Positions 14,992-22,859 of a stretch of 29,907 bases of DNA are shown in pieces. The stretch covers positions 1 through 29,907 of the forward strand of contig JAHEEZ010000008.1 of the NCBI GenBank assembly GCA_024640445.1, given 5' to 3'. Position 1 is the first letter of the stretch. The number at the start of each line of letters is the position of its first letter. This stretch comes from Acidobacteriota bacterium. Lineage in GTDB: Bacteria; Acidobacteriota; Blastocatellia; Pyrinomonadales; Pyrinomonadaceae. A program made the translations under genes and the position numbers. Below the pieces are notes generated by a model. It was given only the letters and a program-made list of their open reading frames with translations, did no database searches and was not told where the DNA came from.

Positions 14992-17418
14992 CTAGTTCGA
15001 CTCTTGGCTCCTCGGTTTGGCGTTCTTCACGTACTTGTCGAACCAGTTCACCATCTCGAAAAGCGTATGCTCGATCGACTCTCGCCCTGTGTAGCCGTGA
15101 GACTCGAGCGGCAGCATGACGAGCCTGGCTGTCCCTCCGTTGCCTTGGATCGCCGCGAACATCCTCTCCGACTGGATCGGAAAAGTGCCCGAGTTGTTGT
15201 CCGCTTCTCCGTGGATCATCAGCATCGGCTCGTTGATCTTGTTCGCCGCCATAAATGGCGAGAGTTTGAAATAGACGTCAGGGGCTTCCCAGAAAGAACG
15301 TCTCTCGGACTGGAATCCAAACGGCGTCAGCGTACGGTTGTAGGCTCCGCTCCGAGCGATGCCGGCTCTGAACAGATCCGACTGCGCCAGCAGGTGCGCG
15401 GTCATGAACGCTCCGTAACTATGCCCGCCGACCCCGACCCGTTCGGGATCGACGACACCCATTTCCGCGCCTTTGTCGATGGCCGCTTTTGCCGACGCGA
15501 CGAGCTGCGAGATGAACGTGTCATTCACCGTAAGCGGATCCCCGACGATCGGCATCGTCGCGTCGTCAAGGACCGCATAGCCTTCAAGCAGGAAGAATAG
15601 ATGAGAGTAGCTTCCGATCGTGGTAAACCGGTTTGTTGATCCCGAGACCTGTCCGGCTGTCGAGGCGTCTGTATATTCAAGCGGATAGGCCCAAACAACC
15701 GTAGGAAGACGTGTGCCTTCCTTGTAGCCGGGGGGAAGATAGAGTGTAAAAGAAAGGTCCACACCGTCCGCGCGTTTGTATTTGACGAGCTGTTTTTTGA
15801 TCCCTCGAAGCTGCGGGGTGGGGTCTTTGAAGTCGGTCACCTTCTTCGGTTCCACCTCTTCGCATTTCGAACCCCGGGGACATCCGAAGTTCAGTATCAG
15901 GTTGGGAGGTTCCGCCTCACTTTCCTTTCGTGTGAAAAAGTTGACCCCTTTCTCATCGGCAAAGCCTGCGAAAGTCTCGTATTCCTTCTCGCCCGACCGG
16001 AACAATTCGGTCTTGCCAAGGGAATCCAGATCCATCCTGCGCAGGAAAGGCCGATCGCCCAGCGGCGTCGCCCCTCTTCCGGAGAGGTACACGAACCCTT
16101 CGTCCATCCGGATCACCGACTTTCCGTTCGGCAGTTCTTCCGTCACAGGCGATCCGATGTCGTTGTAGCGGTCTCGGACATTCAGGTCCGAGATCACTTT
16201 CGCCGTTCCCGGATTTCTGTAATCGACCATGAAGATCCGGCGGAACTGCGTGTCGCGGTTGTAGTCCGAAAACCACATAACGCCGTCCTTTGCGCCAAAC
16301 TGGCTTCCCACATATCGCTGCTCGACCTTAAGAAGTTCTTTCGGATCGGCGTTGAACGGCGCGGCGGTCGTCATAAGCCTGTCACGCGGCGTAACCTTCT
16401 TTCGCGGGTCGCCGCCGTCAAGTGCTTCAGCCCAGATCAGAGTCGCCTTCTCGGTCGGGATCCAGTTCACGTTCCGCGGTCCTGTCGGCACGCCCTGGAC
16501 GGGCAGATTGTCGAGCAGTGGTTTGCTGTCCACCTTGTGCACGACCTTACCGGATCTGTCCCATATCTCCGTCTCGGTAGGGAAGTAACGGTATGGAAAA
16601 AGGTAAGAGAACGGCCTGTGTACTGTGGAAACCAGAATGTAAGTGCCGTCCGGCGAAACATCTATGTCCGAGAAGATGGCGGGTCTTCCGATCTCCCGGA
16701 CCTTGCCGTCTATTCCCACGACCGCGAGTTGAGAGGTTGTATAGTATTCGAAAAGTCTCTCATCCGTGGGGGAGCTCAGCATATCCTGAAACGTTACGAT
16801 AGCGGCTTTTCTGCCCGAAGATTCCTGTATCGCCGGTCCCGTGGGTACTCCGGATTCTTTCGGAGCCTCACCGCGGTTCTTCAATACAAGATTGACGAGA
16901 AGCGATCTTTGGTCCGGCATCCACCTAAAGTCGCCGAGTGTGGTGTTCATCACGACATTCTTGAGCTTCGAGGCCTTTGCCGTTGTCGTGTCGATGATCC
17001 AGAGTTCGATCCCCGAAGGCGTGATGTTCCCGGCGGCGATGTATTTGCCGTCCGTCGTCCATCTGGGCGACATGATCTTTGCTCCCGGGGGCAGTGCGAC
17101 GCGGGTTTCCTTTCCGTCTTTGACGGATTTGAAAACGAGGCCCGTGAAGTATCTCTGCCTGTGATCCGAATTGGTATTTGGATTGATCCTAAGGCCCGCG
17201 AGCCGGAGCATCGGTTCGGCGAGGTCGGCGATCGGCGGGTACCGAAGGGGTTCGAGCATGGCAATCGTGTCGCCGGCAGGACTGATCGAGGTGATCGGAA
17301 TATCCGGAGCGTTGAGGACATCCATGATCACCTTCGGCGGATTCTGGTATCCCTGGCCCAGCAGCAAAGCCGGGACAATCAAAACGGCGAAAATAGCTGC
17401 AAAGATCTTATTGTTCAT
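14992..17418 (-). CDS. Secreted S9 prolyl-oligopeptidase-family peptidase (glutamyl-endopeptidase-like)
   Basis: This 808-residue protein has a signal peptide (MNNKIFAAIFAVLIVPALLLG), a long beta-propeller-like N-terminal part with WD-like strands, and a C-terminal alpha/beta-hydrolase domain from about 570. The catalytic triad is Ser667 in GGHSYGAF, Asp740 in HGEADNNSG and His774 in ESHGYTG. The segment GIARSGAYNRTLTPFGFQ is characteristic of the subgroup containing plant chloroplast glutamyl endopeptidase, so cleavage after Glu is a reasonable but untested guess. AAGGAAAA lies before the ATG. The gene follows the beta-lactamase-like gene by 64 bases on the same strand and ends in a strong terminator, so the two are likely co-transcribed. 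It acts on peptides outside the cytoplasm. Confidence 0.9.
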   Translation of the reverse strand: MNNKIFAAIFAVLIVPALLLGQGYQNPPKVIMDVLNAPDIPITSISPAGDTIAMLEPLRYPPIADLAEPMLRLAGLRINPNTNSDHRQRYFTGLVFKSVKDGKETRVALPPGAKIMSPRWTTDGKYIAAGNITPSGIELWIIDTTTAKASKLKNVVMNTTLGDFRWMPDQRSLLVNLVLKNRGEAPKESGVPTGPAIQESSGRKAAIVTFQDMLSSPTDERLFEYYTTSQLAVVGIDGKVREIGRPAIFSDIDVSPDGTYILVSTVHRPFSYLFPYRYFPTETEIWDRSGKVVHKVDSKPLLDNLPVQGVPTGPRNVNWIPTEKATLIWAEALDGGDPRKKVTPRDRLMTTAAPFNADPKELLKVEQRYVGSQFGAKDGVMWFSDYNRDTQFRRIFMVDYRNPGTAKVISDLNVRDRYNDIGSPVTEELPNGKSVIRMDEGFVYLSGRGATPLGDRPFLRRMDLDSLGKTELFRSGEKEYETFAGFADEKGVNFFTRKESEAEPPNLILNFGCPRGSKCEEVEPKKVTDFKDPTPQLRGIKKQLVKYKRADGVDLSFTLYLPPGYKEGTRLPTVVWAYPLEYTDASTAGQVSGSTNRFTTIGSYSHLFFLLEGYAVLDDATMPIVGDPLTVNDTFISQLVASAKAAIDKGAEMGVVDPERVGVGGHSYGAFMTAHLLAQSDLFRAGIARSGAYNRTLTPFGFQSERRSFWEAPDVYFKLSPFMAANKINEPMLMIHGEADNNSGTFPIQSERMFAAIQGNGGTARLVMLPLESHGYTGRESIEHTLFEMVNWFDKYVKNAKPRSQESN

Positions 17419-17482
17419 CGATTTTTCCTTGTCAGATCGTATTTTGTTGGCACAGTGCGGGCGGCTTTCCGAGATCAGGTTC

Positions 17483-18436
17483 TCAACCCTGTTTCTTCAT
17501 TCCCTCAAGTATCCTTCCAGCGATTCCCGGAATGATCCCGATCTCCTGTGCGAAATTTTCAGTGAATATCGCGAAAACCACCTTTCTTCCATCCGGCGTT
17601 TCAATATAAGCCGCATCGTGACGCGTACTCGAAGTCCATCCTTCTTTTGACCAGAGTTTCATTCCCGGTTCGAGCGCGTGGGAAATGAATTCCTTGTCTG
17701 CAACATCTTTGACCGGCTTTTCCCAATCGCGTGAAAGGAGTTTCATCATCTCCCGGCTTCGTTCAGGGGAAACAGCCTGCCTGAGTGCGATCTCGGCAAG
17801 AAGTCTCGCGGTCGCGTCCGTCGTCAGCATGTTTCTGTTCTCACCCTTATATCCGCGGAACTGTTGTTCGATCCCATACGCGTCTTCACAAAATGTCTTC
17901 TGGTTGACGTTGATGTTCTCGTAACCCATCGACGCAAAGTAGCGGTTAACGGCGTTCCTCTTGTAGGCCCATTCTACGAATTCTTTCTCCGGGATTTCGG
18001 CGCCGCTCGAGGTGCCGGTCAGAACGTCAAGTATGTAGCCTGTCGCGTCGTTGGAAGAGACAGTGATCATGTCTTTCACCCCGCGTTCAACTTCCGGGGT
18101 CATCTGGATCTTGCCGTCGAGCTCGAATCTGTGGATCGCAGCCAGGTAGAACATCTTGACCACGCTGGCGGGATAGATCCGTTCTCCCGCGCGGAAGCCT
18201 GCCGAACGAAGTTTGGCGGGGTTTGACAGGTCGATCACAGTGACCGCGAGATTCTTTTCAGTAAAACCCTTGTTCTTGAATTCTCCCAGCACGGAAGTGA
18301 CCGCGCTGTCGAGCAGTTTCTGAAGTTCGCCGGACCCTTCGGTGTTGAAGCCCTTGCCAAGGGACTGACCTTGAATACAGCAGGCGAACAAACAAAGAGC
18401 TATGCAGGCTCTTGTCAGAATAGGGAAGACTTTCAT
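17483..18436 (-). CDS. Class-A-beta-lactamase-like exported serine hydrolase
   Basis: The 317-residue protein has an N-terminal export signal with LFAC at 16-19, a possible lipobox (LFAC-C). The penicillin-recognising fold is shown by YPASVVKMFY (Ser91-x2-Lys94), VSSNDATG (128-130, where class A enzymes have Ser-Asp-Asn) and WSKEGWTSS (264-266, in place of Lys-Thr/Ser-Gly). The swapped SND and KEG motifs and lack of an obvious Glu166-type omega loop make true beta-lactamase activity doubtful. A D-alanyl peptide hydrolase or other periplasmic serine hydrolase is more likely. It is the first gene of a two-gene unit with the S9 peptidase, and divergent from the permease gene, with a 91-base shared control region. 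Confidence 0.82.
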   Translation of the reverse strand: MKVFPILTRACIALCLFACCIQGQSLGKGFNTEGSGELQKLLDSAVTSVLGEFKNKGFTEKNLAVTVIDLSNPAKLRSAGFRAGERIYPASVVKMFYLAAIHRFELDGKIQMTPEVERGVKDMITVSSNDATGYILDVLTGTSSGAEIPEKEFVEWAYKRNAVNRYFASMGYENINVNQKTFCEDAYGIEQQFRGYKGENRNMLTTDATARLLAEIALRQAVSPERSREMMKLLSRDWEKPVKDVADKEFISHALEPGMKLWSKEGWTSSTRHDAAYIETPDGRKVVFAIFTENFAQEIGIIPGIAGRILEGMKKQG

Positions 18437-18458
18437 CAGGTGTTGCTCCGAAGGAATC

Positions 18459-18487
18459 TTTACAGGGGGTTAGGGAAAGAGTATAAA
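18459..18487 (+). promoter_or_regulatory. Sigma-70 promoter of the APC permease gene
   Basis: TTTACA (18459-18464), a 17-base spacer and TATAAA (18482-18487) each match the consensus hexamers in 5 of 6 positions. The transcript would start near 18494, about 34 bases before the ATG. On the other strand TATACT (18480-18485) overlaps the -10 and could serve the divergent hydrolase gene. Confidence 0.65.
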
Positions 18488-18527
18488 CGAAAAACTTTCC
18501 TCGAAGAAACGTACCAACAGGAACAAT

Positions 18528-19823
18528 ATGAGCGAAGAGAAACTGATCCGCGGGATCGGGCGATGGGATCTCGTAGCGGTTGTGATCAACTCTGTGATCG
18601 GCGCCGGGATCTTCGGCCTGCCATCCGCGGTCGCGAAACTGATCGGAACCTACAGCATCATCGCATTTGCCGTCTGCTCCCTTCTGATCGTGCTTTTTGC
18701 TTTGTGTTTTGCTGAGGTCAGCAGCCGGTTCCGTTCAACCGGCGGGGGATACCTTTATGCGAGGCGCGCATTTGGCGCCTTCGTCGGATTTGAAGCCGGA
18801 TGGCTGTTCTGGATCTCACGGCTGACCGCGTTCGCGGCCAACTGCAATTTGATGATTGGCTACCTGGGTTACTTCTACGAACCCATTTCCACCGGTCCCG
18901 CTAGGGTGCTGGTCATCGGTATCGTCATCTTGGCTCTAACATATATAAACATCGCGGGAGTACGGGATTCGGTGAAACTCACGAATGTGCTCACGGTTGG
19001 TAAACTAAGCCCGCTGATCCTGTTCATGTTCATCGGTTTCTTCTTTATCGAACCGGCTAACTTCTCACTTGGCGCATTTCCTGAGGCTGATGTCTTCGGC
19101 AAAGCGGTGGTGGTTCTGATCTATGCCTTTGTAGGATTCGAAGTCGCGGTCATTCCCGCCGGAGAAGTGAAAGACCCTCGCCGTAACGTGCCATTCTCGC
19201 TGATGACGGCGGTCGGCATAATAGTCGCGATCTACATTATCGTGCAGATCGTGGCGATCGGGACGCTTCCGGATCTGGCTAATTCAAGCCGCCCTCTTGC
19301 GGACGCGGCTTTGAGATTCGTGGGACCCTGGGGCGCGGGAGTAGTGGTGTTCGGCGCAGTCGTGTCGATTCTCGGCAACCTGAACGTGATAGTCCTTTCC
19401 AGCAGCCGTTTGCTATATGCGATGAGCGAGCATTCAGACATACCGCGATTTCTTTCGGCGACCCACGCAGTACACCGAACGCCCTATGCGGCTCTCGGCT
19501 TTTCGGCGACGCTGATCTTTCTGCTCACTGTCTTCAGCACTTTCATTACAGCGCTTACGATCAGCACTGTCTCGCGGCTCTGTGTCTATTTGCTCACCTT
19601 CGCCGCATTGCCCGTATTCAGGAAGAAACCTGAGCTCGCAGACACGGATGGTTTTGAGATTCCCGGAGGAAACGCGGTCGCGGTTCTTTCGATCTTACTA
19701 GGCCTTGGTCTGTTCTATTTTGTAAACACTTCGGAACTGGTCCAGGTGACTGCGGCGGGAGTTGTAGGCGCGGTATTCTACTTCAGCTACCGTGCGGCGA
19801 GAAGGAAGTCTTCGAAGACATAG
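18528..19823 (+). CDS. APC-superfamily amino-acid permease
   Basis: The 431-residue protein is hydrophobic throughout, with about 12 predicted membrane helices. The first helix carries the APC hallmark GAGIFGLPSAVAKLIG, followed by an AEVSSRFRSTGGGYLYARRAFG loop, FVGFEVAVIPAGEVKDPRRNVP (helix 6 and following loop) and SSSRLLYAMSEHSDIP. These are typical of inner-membrane amino-acid/proton symporters or exchangers; the substrate cannot be read from sequence. AGGA lies 8 bases before the ATG and a good promoter 40 bases upstream. Divergent secreted peptidases suggest uptake of amino acids released outside. Its stop is only 36 bases from the convergent coaX stop, with no clear terminator between them. 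Confidence 0.9.
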   Translation: MSEEKLIRGIGRWDLVAVVINSVIGAGIFGLPSAVAKLIGTYSIIAFAVCSLLIVLFALCFAEVSSRFRSTGGGYLYARRAFGAFVGFEAGWLFWISRLTAFAANCNLMIGYLGYFYEPISTGPARVLVIGIVILALTYINIAGVRDSVKLTNVLTVGKLSPLILFMFIGFFFIEPANFSLGAFPEADVFGKAVVVLIYAFVGFEVAVIPAGEVKDPRRNVPFSLMTAVGIIVAIYIIVQIVAIGTLPDLANSSRPLADAALRFVGPWGAGVVVFGAVVSILGNLNVIVLSSSRLLYAMSEHSDIPRFLSATHAVHRTPYAALGFSATLIFLLTVFSTFITALTISTVSRLCVYLLTFAALPVFRKKPELADTDGFEIPGGNAVAVLSILLGLGLFYFVNTSELVQVTAAGVVGAVFYFSYRAARRKSSKT

Positions 19824-19859
19824 ATCAACGGCGACCGAATGGAAGACAGTAAGCGGCTT

Positions 19860-20609
19860 CTAACTGAAGTTCCTGCGGTGTACAAGGGCAAGGCCTTCGA
19901 GGACAAGATTCGGTTCGATCCTTTCCAGGAATCTCGAAGCCGGTGCCAAAAGGCCGGCGTTGCCTCCGGTCGCGACGATCTTCGTTTCCGCTCCCAATTC
20001 CGCCGAAATGCGTTCTATGAGTCCGTCAACAAGACCGGTGTATCCGTAGTAGATCCCTGATCTGATCGAATTCGCGGTTGAATCGCCGATGACGCCCGGC
20101 GGTTCCCCGATCACAACCACCGGCAGTTTCGCGGTCTTTCCGTGAAGGGCCTCGGCAAGAATTCCAATGCCTGGCGAGATCGTTCCTCCAAGGAAGACAG
20201 AGTTCGCATCCACGGCGTCGATCGTGGTCGCGGTTCCGAAATCGCAGACGATGCAGGGTGGCCCCACCATTTCTACCGCCGCCGCGGCGGCAAGCAACCT
20301 ATCTATGCCGCAGTCTTCCGGCGGCTTGTAGCGGACGGTGAGTCCGAAATCAAGCGAGTGGTCGACCGTTTCCGAAGCGATGCCGAATTCATCCTTGAGA
20401 AGACGGGCATACTCGGTTTCAAAACCCGGTACTACCGACGAGATTATGGCCTGCTCGGGTCTTACGCTTGTTTTTAAGATGCCTTTTGGCAACCTGGGCG
20501 CACCGGTGCCTCGGTCGAAATTCGTCCTTGCCGCAGCGATAAGGCCGCCGGGACCGAACAACCCGAATTTGGTCGAGGAATTTCCGATGTCAATTGCAAG
20601 AAGCATCAT
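19860..20609 (-). CDS. coaX: Type III pantothenate kinase
   Basis: The protein (249 residues from ATG 20609, or 248 from ATG 20606) begins MMLLAIDIGNSSTKFG, the phosphate-binding motif of the ASKHA fold. PPEDCGIDRLLAA, VCDFGTATTIDAV and LGGTISPGIG follow, and the C-terminal IVATGGNA. These are the expected CoaX signatures; the kinase phosphorylates pantothenate in the first step of CoA synthesis, needs a monovalent cation, and is not feedback-inhibited by CoA in the family. A longer frame from 20642 is less likely as it adds residues before the DIGN strand. It is the last gene of the minus-strand run after birA and an acidic small protein; coaX and birA are neighbours in many bacteria. Confidence 0.95.
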   Translation of the reverse strand: MMLLAIDIGNSSTKFGLFGPGGLIAAARTNFDRGTGAPRLPKGILKTSVRPEQAIISSVVPGFETEYARLLKDEFGIASETVDHSLDFGLTVRYKPPEDCGIDRLLAAAAAVEMVGPPCIVCDFGTATTIDAVDANSVFLGGTISPGIGILAEALHGKTAKLPVVVIGEPPGVIGDSTANSIRSGIYYGYTGLVDGLIERISAELGAETKIVATGGNAGLLAPASRFLERIEPNLVLEGLALVHRRNFS

Positions 20610-20620
20610 TCTTAAAGCAA

Positions 20621-20646
20621 AAAAGTGACAAGAATCTGCCACTTTT
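20621..20646 (-). terminator. Weak hairpin before coaX (possible terminator or start-site structure)
   Basis: On the minus strand AAAAGTG, a 12-base loop and CACTTTT are followed by two more T. It lies between the acidic-protein gene and the coaX ATG. The stem is AT-rich and the loop long, so termination would be leaky at best. Confidence 0.25.
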
Positions 20647-20673
20647 CAAGAAATCCTAACTGACGGCCAACAA

Positions 20674-21045
20674 TCAGCCCTTAAGCGGCAAGCCATCATA
20701 AACGACGTTCCAACCGTTCTTCAGGCTGGACCTAAGGCTCTTGGAAAACCACTCCTCCGCTTTTCCGGGGTCGTCGTAGATCTGGACCGCGGGCGAATTC
20801 TCGCGCGGATCCACCCTGCAGATCGCGCCCCCTTGCTCGGCCGTCTTGAGGCACAAAAGTGCGATCATCTCATTTTTGGACAATACCGCCGTGCGTACCT
20901 TCACATCCGTGAATTCGAGAGCCTGAACCAAAGGAAGTTCGGATTCGAGTTCCGCACTTAGTTCCTCGAATTCAAGTTCGAAATCTTCGAGTTCATCTTC
21001 AATTTCCTCGAGATGCTGATCAAATTCGTCAAAATCAGAGCTCAT
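20674..21045 (-). CDS. Acidic hypothetical protein
   Basis: The 123-residue protein has an extremely acidic first 40 residues (DEFDQHLEEIEDELEDFELE and on), probably a helical or coiled-coil segment. A compact C-terminal domain follows with VKVRTAVLSKNEMIALLCLK, ICRVDPRENSPAVQIYDDP and WFSKSLRSSLKNGWNVVYDG. There is no signal peptide or membrane segment. I do not recognise the family. ACAGG lies about 8 bases before the ATG. It stands 77 bases after birA and 64 before coaX on the same strand, so it is probably co-transcribed with cofactor genes, but nothing in the sequence links it to cofactor chemistry. Confidence 0.7.
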   Translation of the reverse strand: MSSDFDEFDQHLEEIEDELEDFELEFEELSAELESELPLVQALEFTDVKVRTAVLSKNEMIALLCLKTAEQGGAICRVDPRENSPAVQIYDDPGKAEEWFSKSLRSSLKNGWNVVYDGLPLKG

Positions 21046-21122
21046 AATTCAACCTGTTCGTGAATTCCCCAAGAATGGAAACCCCATTGTCGCACATCGA
21101 GCCGGAATTTACATCCGCTGCC

Positions 21123-21863
21123 TCAGGCACGCAGGGAAGTGACGTCCCCGGCCAGCACTACCGCCTCTGATCCGTCACTCGTTCTGACAATCAGGGCCCC
21201 TCCATCGTCAAGGCCGGCAGTGACTCCCTCGACGACACGATCGGAAAGCGTGACCCGGACCGGCTTCCCGGAATAATATGAGGACCTCTCAGCCCAACGT
21301 TCGAGAACGGCATTCCTGCCTGCGGAATCCGCCATTTTGTTGTAATGGAAGAAAAGAAATCTCAGCAGCGGATTGAGCGCAGATTCGGGCACCGGCCTGG
21401 AGCCGATTTCTGTCTCCAGTGAAGTTGCCGTGTCGCGGAGATCTCCCGCAACCGAGGCCGCACCGGTGTTTAGCCCGACGCCAACGACCACTGCAGTACC
21501 CTGTGCGGATTCGGCAGTTTCCGCAAGAATGCCTGAGATCTTCCTGTTTCCAACGAGAACATCGTTTGGCCATTTGATGTCCGCCACCAGACCAAACTCG
21601 GATTCGAGGGTTTCCGCGACGGCGACCGCTGTGGCGAGAGTAATGACCGGAAAATAAAGAGATTCGAACTTCGGCCTAAGCACAACACTCAGATAAAGCC
21701 CCTCCCCGGATTCTGATTTCCATGCTCTACCGACCCTGCCGCGCCCTGCCGTTTGGCTCTTTGCGACGATGCAGAGCCCCTCGGCCGCGCCTTTCCTTGC
21801 CTGCGACAGTGCCTCTGTGTTTGTAGAGGGTAATTCGTCGAACCGGAGAATTTGAAGGTCCAT
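21123..21863 (-). CDS. birA: Biotin--[acetyl-CoA-carboxylase] ligase, no DNA-binding domain
   Basis: The 246-residue protein contains the ligase signature: STNTEAL, the biotinyl-AMP loop GRGRVGRAW (about 40-48), GLYLSVVLRP, KWPNDVLV (with the catalytic Lys) and KISGILAE, then a C-terminal SH3-like cap. It activates biotin with ATP and attaches it to the biotin carrier protein of acetyl-CoA carboxylase. There is no N-terminal helix-turn-helix, so it is a group I ligase and cannot act as the biotin repressor. Its ATG is 3 bases after the egtD stop, a spacing typical of translational coupling. Confidence 0.95.
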   Translation of the reverse strand: MDLQILRFDELPSTNTEALSQARKGAAEGLCIVAKSQTAGRGRVGRAWKSESGEGLYLSVVLRPKFESLYFPVITLATAVAVAETLESEFGLVADIKWPNDVLVGNRKISGILAETAESAQGTAVVVGVGLNTGAASVAGDLRDTATSLETEIGSRPVPESALNPLLRFLFFHYNKMADSAGRNAVLERWAERSSYYSGKPVRVTLSDRVVEGVTAGLDDGGALIVRTSDGSEAVVLAGDVTSLRA

Positions 21864-21866
21864 TCG

Positions 21867-22844
21867 CTATCTTGTGTCCGAGGGGCGCCAAAGAGAATCA
21901 AGGTAGAACCGATTCGAATCGAAGAAGTTCTCTACGATCTCGAATCCACTCTTCTGGGCAAGGCCTTCGATCATTGCCAGATCATACTTCTGGGATATCT
22001 CCATAAAAACAGGCTCCCATTTTCTGAATTCGAACTTCTTGCCGAGTGCGCCGATCGTGACGGTTTGGTCACGAAGGCTGATCAGGAATGAACGTGCCGC
22101 CCGTTCGAGGGGATGGTATCCGGCGTAATGGTTGAATTCCGCGATGTCGAAATCCGCGTCAAGCTCCCTGTTGATTCGCGTCAAAAGATTCAGATTGAAC
22201 TTCGCGGTCACCCCCAGAGAGTCGTCGTACGCGTTGAGGATGGTCGCGGGGTTCTTGTGGAGGTCGAATCCGACCAGGAGACGATCTTCGGGATTTACAA
22301 CATCGCGCAGATGGCGGAAAAATCCGACCGCATTTTCCTCGGTGAAGTTTCCTACATTCGAACCAAGAAAGAGGATAACTTTTCTGCGCGGTGAGGACCG
22401 CTTAAATGTTTCCAGCGTGCGGAAGTAGTCTCCAACTTCGGGGCGTATTTCGAGTTCCGGAAACCGGCTTCTGAATTTGTCCGTGAGCGTTTCTATCGAA
22501 TCCGACGAGATGTCGATCGGGACGAACCTGAAAGACGAATCGGTTCCGAGCAGATGTTCGACCAGGACCGCTGTCTTTTGGCCGTCTCCGGCACCGAGTT
22601 CTATCAGGTCGAACGGTTGTCCGTCGGGCGAGAACGCTGAACAGATCTCTTCGGCCTGGTCCGTGAAAATCTCCATCTCGCTTCTGGTCAGATAGTATTC
22701 CGGGAGTTTCATTATCTCTTGAAACAGCCGCGAGCCTTCTTCATCATAGAAGTACTTCGAAGAGAGAAATTTAGGGTCCGAAGAGAGGCCCTTGTCCACA
22801 TCTCTCGCGAATCCGCTCTGCCCAGTTCTCGTTGACTCATTCAT
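21867..22844 (-). CDS. egtD: L-histidine N-alpha-methyltransferase
   Basis: The 325-residue protein matches the EgtD family. KYFYDEEGSRLF and LPEYYLTRSE open the N-terminal part. The SAM site is IELGAGDGQKT (81-91) with PIDIS (Asp111) and LFLGSNVGNF (159-167). The substrate-domain features are YDDSLGVTAKFNLNLLTRIN and MEISQKY (Glu282), the glutamate expected to hold the imidazole ring of histidine. The enzyme trimethylates histidine to hercynine in the cytoplasm. It lies 15 bases after egtB, so the two form the core ergothioneine operon. No egtA, egtC or egtE is in the window; the C-S lyase step must be encoded elsewhere. Confidence 0.94.
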   Translation of the reverse strand: MNESTRTGQSGFARDVDKGLSSDPKFLSSKYFYDEEGSRLFQEIMKLPEYYLTRSEMEIFTDQAEEICSAFSPDGQPFDLIELGAGDGQKTAVLVEHLLGTDSSFRFVPIDISSDSIETLTDKFRSRFPELEIRPEVGDYFRTLETFKRSSPRRKVILFLGSNVGNFTEENAVGFFRHLRDVVNPEDRLLVGFDLHKNPATILNAYDDSLGVTAKFNLNLLTRINRELDADFDIAEFNHYAGYHPLERAARSFLISLRDQTVTIGALGKKFEFRKWEPVFMEISQKYDLAMIEGLAQKSGFEIVENFFDSNRFYLDSLWRPSDTR

Positions 22845-22859
22845 AGACCACTGCTCTTG

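Noticed and set aside
16537..17535. A 332-codon plus-strand frame opposite the S9 peptidase gene
   Set aside because: Arg-rich, low-complexity translation without motifs; antisense to a gene with signal peptide, triad and terminator.
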